Shown: one piece after another, positions 35,983 through 42,883 of the stretch
Layout of the letters: the number at the start of each line of letters is the position of its first letter
Position numbering within the stretch: position 1 is the first letter of the stretch
IMG/VR virus record: IMGVR_UViG_3300042389_001089
Span: 1 to 42,883 of that record
Length of the DNA stretch: 42,883 nucleotides
From: a virus
Direction: 5' to 3' (one strand)
Notes under the pieces: model-generated
The model's input: only the letters and a program-made list of their open reading frames with translations
The model's database searches: none
What the model was told of the DNA's origin: nothing
Program-made: the position numbers and the translations under genes

Positions 35983-38007
35983 CTATTGCCCGAGTTTCAT
36001 CCGAAGATCAAAGGTGCCATTCTTGTTCATCAACAAGAACGGGCCCGGGGGCAAACTGTCAAACTGTTCCTTGGAAGTTACCCGAGGCGGCACGCCCAGC
36101 AGTTCCCGCGCACGGTCGATTTCCTCCACTGCCTGACGGCCCGCCCTGATGGTATCCGGGCCCAGGTTGCGGTTGAGGTAGCCCTCGCGGTAAGCCCCGC
36201 GACGCAGGTCCAGCAGCAGCGAATCCAAGCCGATCAAGCGCTGTTGATAAGCTTCGGGGCGATCAATAAAGCCGGGCAACAGGTTCAACTCTTCTTGAAT
36301 CTGCCTGCGCTCGCCTTCAGCAAACCGTGGGTTGGTCGCAAACGCCCGCCCAATACGGTTGGCCGCGTTGGACAAGTACCGTCCCGCCTGAATCGGCTGC
36401 GAAGGGTCATCAATCAACTCGCCGGCAATCGGCACACGGGCAACAAACGCCGTACCGACGTTGATCGGGCCCGTTCCTGCCTTGGCCAGGTTGAACAAAG
36501 TAGGACCTTCCGCAATGTACGCAGCCCCCGGCATCTTGGGAGGTGCGCCCTCTTCCGGTGCGCGGCCTTCCGCCGCCGGAGCAGCACTAGGCCCGGCAGC
36601 CGGAGCTTTTGCAGGAGCAGCCCCTGTTGCAGGAGCAGGTGCGCGGGCCGCGCCTGTCGGCAAGTTCAGCCTGCGACGCGCTTCCTGTGCTGCCTTCACA
36701 AAGTCCGGCACCGTTGCCGGAATGGTCGTCTGCGACGTCTGTCCCGTTATCGGGTCAGTGCGCAGTTCCTGGCGCGGCGTGTTGAGCACCGTAATGGCCG
36801 ACTCGATCAGGTTGTCTTGCTCAGGGGTTGTCTTGCCCGCTGCATAGTTGGCCAGCAGCCCCGGGCGGTTAACCGTGGCCCACTGCCAGTCGCCCTTGCC
36901 AAACGGAGATTGGCCCGAGGCCTTGGCGCTTTCCTTGAGGATGTCGGAGAACAGCTTGCGCTGCGATTCGATTGCCTTGGCGTTGAGGTCGCGGATGTCC
37001 CCAATCTCCTTCTCAGCCGCCTGCAAGGCAAGCTGCTTGGTAGCCAGTTCGCCTTTGCGCTGCTCTGCCAACAGGCCCATCATCGTATTGGGCAGCGTGC
37101 GAGACACCTGGCCCAGGCGAGAGGCAAACGAGCCCCGCAGGGGGCGCCCTTGGTCATCGACGTTGGCGGCAAGCCCCAACCCGCGGCTGGCGATGTCCAG
37201 CAGCATCTGCGTCTGCATGTCTTCTCTTGAGCGACCTAGGCCCAGCAGCTCTTGGTAGACGGGCATCTTCTGCGCCATCGTGGTCTTAAGGTCAGGAACC
37301 GTAGCGGCTCGTTGGGTAAGCATCGAGCTCGCCCAATTTTGAGCTGCCTTAACAAGCTCAGGAGGGTAAGAAGCTGCCGGGGTCACGCCCTCCTCATCGG
37401 ACCCGTCCTTAAAACGCTGAACAATCCCGCCGTGACGGAATTGTCTTGGCACAGACATCGTGCCGGGCATTCCCGACTCGTTGCCCCCTACCAGCGTGGC
37501 GATACCACCTCCGGCAAACTTCATAGGCGCGGGCCCCGGGCCGCCAGCCATTTCGGGCGGCATTTGAGGGGGCATACCAGGAGGTGCTCCAGGCATCGGG
37601 GGCGGCATTGCGCCAGGCGCGGGCCCCGGGCCGCCAGGCATGGGCATTCCGCCCGGAGGGGGCATCATCGGGCCGGCACTTAGCCCGCCAATACCCTGCT
37701 GCGCAGCAAGCTGCGGCTGCAGCATGGCCAGCACTTCGGGGGGCGTGTTGTAGGCCGCGTCTTCCCCGACCATCTCAGCGAGCTCCTGGTACCGTGCGTC
37801 GGTGGAGCGCATGTCCCCGCGCAGGTTGTTCATCAGGATTTCGGGGTTCTGAGGCGTGCGAGCCATTGGCGGAAGTTCTTCCACGCCTCGGTTATCTTCG
37901 CTTTCATACTCTTCATCATCTTCAAACCCCTCCATGATGCCGCTGTTGCGGGCCGCTTTGGACAGCGGCTTTGAGAACATGGCCCGCTTGAGCACTTCGT
38001 CTTTCAT
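35983..38007 (-). CDS. Large virion protein, 674 aa, Met/Pro/Gly-rich linker
   Basis: Layout: a charged N-terminus (DEVLKRAMFSKPLSKAARNS, acidic run DDEEYESEDN), a Met/Pro/Gly-rich linker at about 108-165 (MMPPPGGMPMPGGPGPAPG), the motifs GGGIATLVGG (166-175) and RHGGIVQRF (191-199), then a helical region and an Ala/Pro linker (APAPATGAAPAKAPAAGPSA) and a C-terminal helical domain. GGIAxL-like motifs recur in other virion proteins here. Part of the contiguous set of large genes with gaps of three to eleven bases. Role: minor tail or internal virion protein (inferred). Confidence 0.72.
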   Translation of the reverse strand: MKDEVLKRAMFSKPLSKAARNSGIMEGFEDDEEYESEDNRGVEELPPMARTPQNPEILMNNLRGDMRSTDARYQELAEMVGEDAAYNTPPEVLAMLQPQLAAQQGIGGLSAGPMMPPPGGMPMPGGPGPAPGAMPPPMPGAPPGMPPQMPPEMAGGPGPAPMKFAGGGIATLVGGNESGMPGTMSVPRQFRHGGIVQRFKDGSDEEGVTPAASYPPELVKAAQNWASSMLTQRAATVPDLKTTMAQKMPVYQELLGLGRSREDMQTQMLLDIASRGLGLAANVDDQGRPLRGSFASRLGQVSRTLPNTMMGLLAEQRKGELATKQLALQAAEKEIGDIRDLNAKAIESQRKLFSDILKESAKASGQSPFGKGDWQWATVNRPGLLANYAAGKTTPEQDNLIESAITVLNTPRQELRTDPITGQTSQTTIPATVPDFVKAAQEARRRLNLPTGAARAPAPATGAAPAKAPAAGPSAAPAAEGRAPEEGAPPKMPGAAYIAEGPTLFNLAKAGTGPINVGTAFVARVPIAGELIDDPSQPIQAGRYLSNAANRIGRAFATNPRFAEGERRQIQEELNLLPGFIDRPEAYQQRLIGLDSLLLDLRRGAYREGYLNRNLGPDTIRAGRQAVEEIDRARELLGVPPRVTSKEQFDSLPPGPFLLMNKNGTFDLRMKLGQ

Positions 38008-38016
38008 TGCGATTCC

Positions 38017-39717
38017 TTAGAAGAGTCCGGCCTTGGCGCCTGCCGCTCCCGCGGTGACCCCTGCGATGCCCAGGCCAGCAATCTGCTGGAACGGGCTGGC
38101 TTGTGCCTGCGATTGCTGCGTCATCGCCATATTCGCGGTCGGCGCGCCCTTGTAGATGTCCGACAGGAAGCCGAGCTGCTGGTACGGCTGCATGTTGCGC
38201 TGCATGACATTTTGACGCTCTGCATCCAACTGAGCCTGTGTCTGGCGCTGCTGTTGCGCGCCAAGGTTGTACAGGAAATTGACGTCCTGCTGCCCCATTG
38301 CTTGGGACTGCGCACCGAGGTTTCCAATCTGCCCGGCCAGGGAGCCCTGCTGCGTCCCAAACTGCCCCATTCCTTGGGCAAGCTGCTGGCCAATACCAAA
38401 CTCCTGCCCTGCCAAACCTGCAATGCCCTGTGCGTATTGATTGCGCAGTTGCGATTGCTGGCCATAGATGCCCGCCAATTGCTGGGCTGCCTGCAGCCCC
38501 GCCTGCGTGCCCGCAATCCCATATTGGCCGCGCATAGCTTGGTCCGCTAGCGCGGCCTGCATAGCCTGTTGAGAGCCAAGTTGTTGCACACCAAGTTGGG
38601 ACGCCAGGTTTTGCTGGCCCACAGCAAGGCCCGCTTGTTGGTTGGCCAGAGCTGCCCGCATGGCTTGCTCAGAGTTCATGCCCATGGTCTGCAGTTGAGC
38701 CGCCTGATTTTGGACATTGGCCTGCTGTTGGGCGCTGAGGTTAGCCAGGGCCGTTTGCAGCCCAGTCTGCGTGCCAAGCTGCTGCACCCCGAGCTGGGAG
38801 GCAAGATTTTGCTGGCCCACCGCAAGGCCAGCCTGCTGGTTTGCTTGTTGGGCCGCGAGCCGCGCTTGTTGCTCCTGGTTGAACTGCTGCTGTGCTTGCT
38901 GATAAGCCTGCTGCGTGCCCATCGCCTGGATGTCACCCTTCTGCATCGCAAGGTTGCGTGCAGCTTCGGCGTTCTCAATAGCTTGGCGTGCCCCGCCAAA
39001 CGCACCGGCACGGGCGTACTTCTGACCCCGAGAAGTGGCGGCGATGTCCGCTTGGCGCTGAGCTTCGCGCTGCTGGATATTCACCACGTTTTGCATGTAC
39101 GGAGACATGAAGGCTTCTGCCGAACCGGGCTGGGCAAAAGTCTGCGTTTGAATCCGCTCTGCGGGGCCCATTTGATAAGCCTGCAAGCCTGGGGCGTAGC
39201 CAGTTTGAGCGGTCTGCATCTGTGGGGCAGTAGCACGCTCCGCAGCCACCCGTTCTGCGGGGCTCATTTGAAATGCTTGCAAATCAGGGCGGTAACCTAC
39301 CAGAGGAGCTTCGCCCAACCTAGCGGCCTTGGTCATTTCCGCGGCTTCCCCCATCCGGTTGATGGGGGTGCCTGCTGCAATCATTTCCTCATAGGCCCGC
39401 GGGAACCAGCGCCGAGTGTCCGCCCCTTGCAAGGTCTGCAGCCCCTGCCCGGTCGTACCCAACGCATCCATGTACGTTTGGGTGGCGCGACTCAGGTAAG
39501 GCTGGTAGGCACCAATGCCCATTCGCCCTGCCTCAATAGCGGCAGTTTGGTCGGGACTCATGCCCGCAATACGATAGTCAGGCGTCAGGAAGATGCCCTG
39601 CTGGGCAGCAAGGCCTGCCTGTTCAACCTGTCTACGGGCGTCCTCTAGCAGCTTGAGCTTTTGCTGCTCAATCAGCGGGGATTCCGCGATGATTTGGGTA
39701 GTGACGTTATCGGACAT
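38017..39717 (-). CDS. Gln/Ala-rich virion protein with internal repeats, 566 aa
   Basis: A helical protein, about one third Gln and Ala. Residues about 1-240 carry polar blocks including PERV/PERI repeats (YRPDLQAFQMSPAERVAAER and YAPGLQAYQMGPAERIQTQT). Residues 290-420 hold an exact 22-residue repeat (beginning QQAGLAVGQQNLASQLGVQQ) twice, 66 residues apart. The C-terminus is hydrophobic and Gly/Ala-rich (IAGLGIAGVTAGAAGAKAGL), a possible membrane-insertion tail. Likely an internal/ejected virion protein or a helical stalk; no enzymatic motifs. Position among large virion genes supports it. Confidence 0.72.
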   Translation of the reverse strand: MSDNVTTQIIAESPLIEQQKLKLLEDARRQVEQAGLAAQQGIFLTPDYRIAGMSPDQTAAIEAGRMGIGAYQPYLSRATQTYMDALGTTGQGLQTLQGADTRRWFPRAYEEMIAAGTPINRMGEAAEMTKAARLGEAPLVGYRPDLQAFQMSPAERVAAERATAPQMQTAQTGYAPGLQAYQMGPAERIQTQTFAQPGSAEAFMSPYMQNVVNIQQREAQRQADIAATSRGQKYARAGAFGGARQAIENAEAARNLAMQKGDIQAMGTQQAYQQAQQQFNQEQQARLAAQQANQQAGLAVGQQNLASQLGVQQLGTQTGLQTALANLSAQQQANVQNQAAQLQTMGMNSEQAMRAALANQQAGLAVGQQNLASQLGVQQLGSQQAMQAALADQAMRGQYGIAGTQAGLQAAQQLAGIYGQQSQLRNQYAQGIAGLAGQEFGIGQQLAQGMGQFGTQQGSLAGQIGNLGAQSQAMGQQDVNFLYNLGAQQQRQTQAQLDAERQNVMQRNMQPYQQLGFLSDIYKGAPTANMAMTQQSQAQASPFQQIAGLGIAGVTAGAAGAKAGLF

Positions 39718-39719
39718 GT

Positions 39720-42671
39720 TTAACCCCGAGATGCATTACGTTCGAGTTGATGCATGAGTGCATACATCTTTTTGGCCCCCTTGCGGCGGTCGCCCTTACC
39801 CGCGCCGCGAACGGCCTTGGCGGTCATGACAAATTCGCCGTCAGAGAGCATCGCAGGGATGGAGTCCGAAGTCGCGGTCCCCGGTCCGTTAATTTGACCC
39901 GTGCGACGAGGATATCCGCCCGTGGCCAGAGAAGCAATGCCGCCTGTACGGATGGGCGGGAAACCTACAGGACCACCGTGGCGGAAGAACTGACCGTAAT
40001 CATCAGGCTCGTCTCTTTCGCCTTCTTCAGATTCGGGACCGAAATTGCTGTAGTCCAAATCCCCTATGCCCCCGCCCGCAGGGATCGGCAGTTCCTCAAG
40101 TATTTCGGGCGGGATGGGAAACGGAACAAACGGCTCCATCGGCTCGAATGGCGTGGGGTTCTCAATCTCCGTGATAGTGAGATCAGGAATCGGCAAGGAC
40201 CCGATAATCCGCCCCGATCCAAAGCGGGCCTCGTAGTTGGCCCGCTCTTCCGGCGTCATGGCCGCGAAGAATTCCTCGTCGGAAACGATGTCGGCCGGAT
40301 CCTGGCTCACGACGTCCTCGTCCACGATCTCTCCCGTATTCCGGGGCGTGACAGTTCCTTCCGGCAGGGGAGACAGAGGAATCACAGGCGGCCTCGGTAT
40401 TACAGGCGGCACCACAGGCACGGTCGGCCCTACAGGTGGCACCTCGGGTGGCGGAGGCGGAGGCGGAGGCTCCTCGGGCGGCTCCTCGGGCGGCTCCTCG
40501 GGAGGAGGCTCCTCGGGCGGCGGAGGCGGCGGAGGCGGAGGCGGAGGCGGAGGCGGCGGCGGAGGCGGCGGCGGTTCTACGGGCGGCACCACAGGAACCA
40601 CGGGAGTGTCCACCGGAAGCACAGGCGGCACCACAGGCGGCACCACAGGCGGCACCACAGGAGGCACCACAGGAGGCACTACAGGAGGCACTACAGGAGG
40701 CACTACAGGAGCAGTCCCCGGAGGGGCTACGGGAGCCACCGGAGGCACTACCGGCTCTGGCGGCGGCCGAACGATGGGCAATGGCCGTACAGGCCCCGGC
40801 TCCACTGGAGCGGGGGCGGGCGCCGGAGTAGGTGCAGGAGCCGGAGTAGGTGCAGGAGCCGCTCCCCTTTGATACGGCAGCGGGAAGCCCAGAATGTTGG
40901 CATTCATCTGGTTCCAGTACTGCGCCTGCGCTGCGGGATAGCTCATCCCTTGGGGCAGCGTTTGCGGGGGGCTTACCGAGCCCCCATTAGCGTACCCCGG
41001 AGGAGACATAGGGGGCAACGGAGGCAGGACAGGGGCGGGAGCCGGAGCGGGCGTGGGCGCAACGAACTTTTGGCCACCATAGCCATACACCGTGCCAGGA
41101 TAGCCCTGCAAAGCAAACAGGTTGGGATTGGCCGCAATCAGGTCACGTTCACGCTTGAACTTGTCCATCATGTACTGCTCGTACGGCCCCAACTGCGCAG
41201 GCTTGGACTGGAAACCGCCCGTCAAGCCCATGATGCCAAGACCCGCCGCCACAGTGGGGCCAAACGTGCGCATCATGCCCGGGTCATATGCCTTGGCCGC
41301 CTGCGACAACGCCTCTGTCATGGTCTTGCCCTTGCTCAACGCATCGGCATACTCGGGCGTCAGCCTAAGTTGATCAGTGGTCAACTTAGGGCTGAAGATC
41401 TGCTTGGCCCCCTCCATAATCTTGGAGGTATCAAAAGTTTGGCCTTCGCCGATGCCCAATCCCTTGCCGAGCGTCTCAATTCCTTGGCCAAGAGTCGGGA
41501 CCTTGGGCGCCCCAACAGACGCAGGAGCAGCAACAGGCGCGGGAGCCGCGGCAGGGGCAGCAACAGACGTCGCAGGTTGGCGCGCCACCTGGTTGCCAAA
41601 GCTGTCGGGCAAAAGGTCATATTTGTCAGGCACGCGGGCCGCGATTTCTGATCCCGGCAGCGAAGGCTGCGGGGCCTGCCCTTGCAAAGCCGGAGCTTCC
41701 GGCGCCGCAGGCAGCGAAGGGCCGCCAGCTTCGGTGTAAACCTTGGCCGGAGTGTCGAAAAAGTTGGCAACCTTTCCGACCTGAGTCTGGAAAGCCTCCA
41801 TCGGGGTCATCGTCGCCTCGCCCATGAGCGGCACACCGCCGAACAGGGCTGCGCCAGCGCCTGCCGTAATGCCACCAAGAGCTCCTGCCTTCAATGCGTC
41901 CCGGACGCTGCCCCCGGCCAACAAGGTTGAACCTGCGGATCCCACAAAACCGCTGATTGCCGCACCTGCCGCGGTCCCCGCGCCAACACCCAGGGCAGAG
42001 GCCGCGGCCGGGCCCAGGAAGAAACCAAGGGCCACGGTCAACGCAACGCGGCCCACGGTGCTCTTCGCAAAACCCTTGATGGCTTTGCCAATCCTGCTGA
42101 AGATGTTGGCAAACTCAGGCAGGCCAGTGGCAGGATTGATGGTCCCCGCGCCGCCCATCTGTTTGAGGATGTGGGCCTCAGCAGGCGTGATGTGGGCCAG
42201 CATGGTGTCGCCGTTGCGGCCAAGAGCCGCCAGCGAAGCAATGCCGCCTTGGGCAAACTGCTGCGGAGCCGCGGGCGTGGCCGACATCTGATCCAAAGCG
42301 ATGTTCAGCGCGGCAAAAAGCTCCGGGTCAAACTGCTCCGGGAGGATATCTTCCGTCACGCCCTTGGCGCGGTACTTTTCCTTGATGGCCTCGTAATTAG
42401 CCGGGTTGGCCAGAATCTCATCGACCAGCTCGTTGAGCATCTGGAGGACTTCTGGCGGAATATCCAGGCCCTCAAGCTCTGCCTTGAAGTCCGCAACCAC
42501 CTTTGGATCTACTTCTGCGGCGCTGTCCAACAGCTCCTTGGAAAACTCCTTCGGGGAAGCCGTTTTCCGAAGTTGCTCAAAAGCCGCCATTTCGGGGCCC
42601 TGGGGCGCCCGAGAAGCAACTGCGGCGTCCATTTCTGGCAAAGCCATGATCCCTTGTTGAGCAGTGGCCAT
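39720..42671 (-). CDS. Very large virion/tail protein with polyproline stalk, 983 aa
   Basis: N-terminal helical domain (about 1-135), then QGGIASLAALGRNGDTMLAH (141-160) and a glycine-zipper hydrophobic part (GRVALTVALGFFLGPAAAS, GVGAGTAAGAAISGFVGSAG), a Pro/Ala linker, a domain with FALQGYPGTVYGYGG, and a long Pro-rich stretch with seven PVVP repeats and a run of 20 prolines. The C-terminal 90 residues hold RTGGIASLATGGYPRR and GTATSDSIPAMLSDGEFVMT, a C-terminal motif shared with many phage tail proteins. Probably a tail or internal-virion component with a stiff spacer. RBS GAGAAGAGGG-like upstream of the ATG at 42671 is weak. Confidence 0.75.
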   Translation of the reverse strand: MATAQQGIMALPEMDAAVASRAPQGPEMAAFEQLRKTASPKEFSKELLDSAAEVDPKVVADFKAELEGLDIPPEVLQMLNELVDEILANPANYEAIKEKYRAKGVTEDILPEQFDPELFAALNIALDQMSATPAAPQQFAQGGIASLAALGRNGDTMLAHITPAEAHILKQMGGAGTINPATGLPEFANIFSRIGKAIKGFAKSTVGRVALTVALGFFLGPAAASALGVGAGTAAGAAISGFVGSAGSTLLAGGSVRDALKAGALGGITAGAGAALFGGVPLMGEATMTPMEAFQTQVGKVANFFDTPAKVYTEAGGPSLPAAPEAPALQGQAPQPSLPGSEIAARVPDKYDLLPDSFGNQVARQPATSVAAPAAAPAPVAAPASVGAPKVPTLGQGIETLGKGLGIGEGQTFDTSKIMEGAKQIFSPKLTTDQLRLTPEYADALSKGKTMTEALSQAAKAYDPGMMRTFGPTVAAGLGIMGLTGGFQSKPAQLGPYEQYMMDKFKRERDLIAANPNLFALQGYPGTVYGYGGQKFVAPTPAPAPAPVLPPLPPMSPPGYANGGSVSPPQTLPQGMSYPAAQAQYWNQMNANILGFPLPYQRGAAPAPTPAPAPTPAPAPAPVEPGPVRPLPIVRPPPEPVVPPVAPVAPPGTAPVVPPVVPPVVPPVVPPVVPPVVPPVVPPVLPVDTPVVPVVPPVEPPPPPPPPPPPPPPPPPPPPEEPPPEEPPEEPPEEPPPPPPPPEVPPVGPTVPVVPPVIPRPPVIPLSPLPEGTVTPRNTGEIVDEDVVSQDPADIVSDEEFFAAMTPEERANYEARFGSGRIIGSLPIPDLTITEIENPTPFEPMEPFVPFPIPPEILEELPIPAGGGIGDLDYSNFGPESEEGERDEPDDYGQFFRHGGPVGFPPIRTGGIASLATGGYPRRTGQINGPGTATSDSIPAMLSDGEFVMTAKAVRGAGKGDRRKGAKKMYALMHQLERNASRG
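40515..40574. repeat. Run of 20 proline codons in the 983-aa gene
   Basis: Twenty consecutive Pro codons (CCN on the minus strand), mostly CCG and CCT in alternation, flanked by Glu-Glu-Pro repeats. A run this long stalls ribosomes unless elongation factor P is present, and would form a rigid polyproline helix about six nanometres long. The near-repetitive GGC/GGA trinucleotides make the length likely to vary by slippage. Confidence 0.85.
40623..40706. repeat. Seven tandem 12-bp units encoding PVVP
   Basis: Seven successive units of the form AGG-(C/A)GG-CAC-(C/T)AC on the plus strand encode Pro-Val-Val-Pro repeats in the 983-residue protein. The left three units use CGG-CAC-CAC, the right three AGG-CAC-TAC, as expected from local duplication followed by drift. 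A candidate site for length variation. Confidence 0.85.
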
Positions 42672-42719
42672 GATTTATCCCGAGAAGAAGGTTGAGGTCA
42701 TTTTAGGTCGTTTGGGTGC

Positions 42720-42883
42720 TTAGCGGCTAATCTCTTCCCAGTCCAGAGAGCCAAGCACCTGATCCCCGTTGGATGCCGCCGTGCAAGCAAGCGTCAGTTC
42801 ATACGCAGTGGCGGTGAACGGATCGCGCTCCAGTTGAGAAGCGAACAACGCTTCCTTCAAAATGTCCACGCTATTGGAACCCT
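42720..42883 (-). CDS. C-terminal fragment of a virion-region gene (cut by window edge)
   Basis: The last 53 residues before the stop at 42720 include VDILKEALFASQLERDPFTA and YELTLACTAASNGDQVLGSL, ending DWEEISR. No signal or catalytic motif is seen. It lies 48 bases upstream of the 983-residue gene in the same direction, so it is part of the virion operon. Identity cannot be judged from this fragment; small tail or head-tail connector protein is possible. Confidence 0.55.
   Translation of the reverse strand, partial: GSNSVDILKEALFASQLERDPFTATAYELTLACTAASNGDQVLGSLDWEEISR

Noticed and set aside
34631-36136. 501-codon open frame on the plus strand
   Set aside because: Antisense to the 1071-residue virion gene, His/Arg/Gln-rich without recognisable blocks; spans two real gene ends.
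39747-41651. 634-codon open frame on the plus strand
   Set aside because: It is antisense to the Pro-rich 983-residue gene; its product is an Arg/His string produced by the GC-rich repeats and has no domain or ribosome site.
1-42883. tRNA, rRNA, integrase, transposase and lysogeny repressor genes
   Set aside because: I looked for cloverleaf-like stretches, tyrosine/serine recombinase motifs and DDE or HTH-repressor patterns in all credible genes and found none that hold up.

Overview
The window is almost entirely the genome of a tailed double-stranded DNA phage (Caudoviricetes), cut at both ends inside genes. Its portal, scaffold, coat-like and large internal-virion proteins suggest a podovirus-like virion. 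It carries no integrase, repressor/integration cassette, rRNA, tRNA or CRISPR array that I can see. It is GC-rich apart from one AT-rich island at 17.1-17.35 kb. Small proteins such as the DUF2591/NinX-like gene at 14.9-15.3 kb point to a betaproteobacterial (Burkholderiales-type) host; that is inference only. Almost every gene lies on the minus strand, so the genome reads from right to left. Only a helicase/nuclease pair at 29.98-32.17 kb is on the plus strand.

Layout. (1) 1-8.9 kb, head and packaging: start of a probable coat protein (cut), a small conserved protein, scaffold, GroES-like co-chaperonin, two tiny proteins, P22-type portal, a 930-residue lytic transglycosylase with a PcfJ-like C-terminus, and the large terminase. 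(2) 8.9-9.83 kb, no gene: a repeat-dense block extremely rich in CCWGG, with tandem dyads, an iteron-like array and hairpins. (3) 9.83-16.4 kb, accessory block: small tightly packed genes (Cys-rich family protein, DUF932, acidic-repeat protein, DUF2591, PD-(D/E)XK nuclease) in transcription units that start from a recurring promoter type (-10 CACAATCG) and a purine-rich leader (AGAAAG-nn-AGAAA). (4) 16.3-17.5 kb: small terminase, then an AT-rich island framed by a 36-bp inverted repeat. (5) 17.5-23.05 kb: many small translationally coupled genes, including an HTH+DUF3310 fusion, a Tad2-like (DUF2829, anti-Thoeris) candidate, a run of tiny membrane proteins, a Rap1a-like secreted protein and an AT-hook protein. 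(6) 23.05-32.17 kb, replication and recombination: family A DNA polymerase, UvrD-like helicase, AEP primase, putative ssDNA-binding protein and associated genes on the minus strand; a SNF2 helicase and a Cas4/RecB-like exonuclease divergently on the plus strand. (7) 32.2-42.88 kb, late virion region: basic 52-residue protein, ferritin-like DUF5856 protein and four very large virion proteins (1071, 674, 566 and 983 residues), then the 3' end of another gene.

How it works together: sigma70-like promoters at 15.4 and 29.95 kb probably fire the early and replication operons with host RNA polymerase. The right-hand virion operon stops at a strong minus-strand terminator placed inside the 3' end of the plus-strand exonuclease gene. 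Replication appears to rely on PolA, an AEP primase and SF1/SF2 helicases, with no DnaB-type helicase in the window. The small and large terminase genes are split by about 7.4 kb of accessory genes. The most unusual material is the promoter family, the CCWGG-dense block with its arrays, the inverted repeat beside terS, and a conserved gene whose internal modules look permuted.
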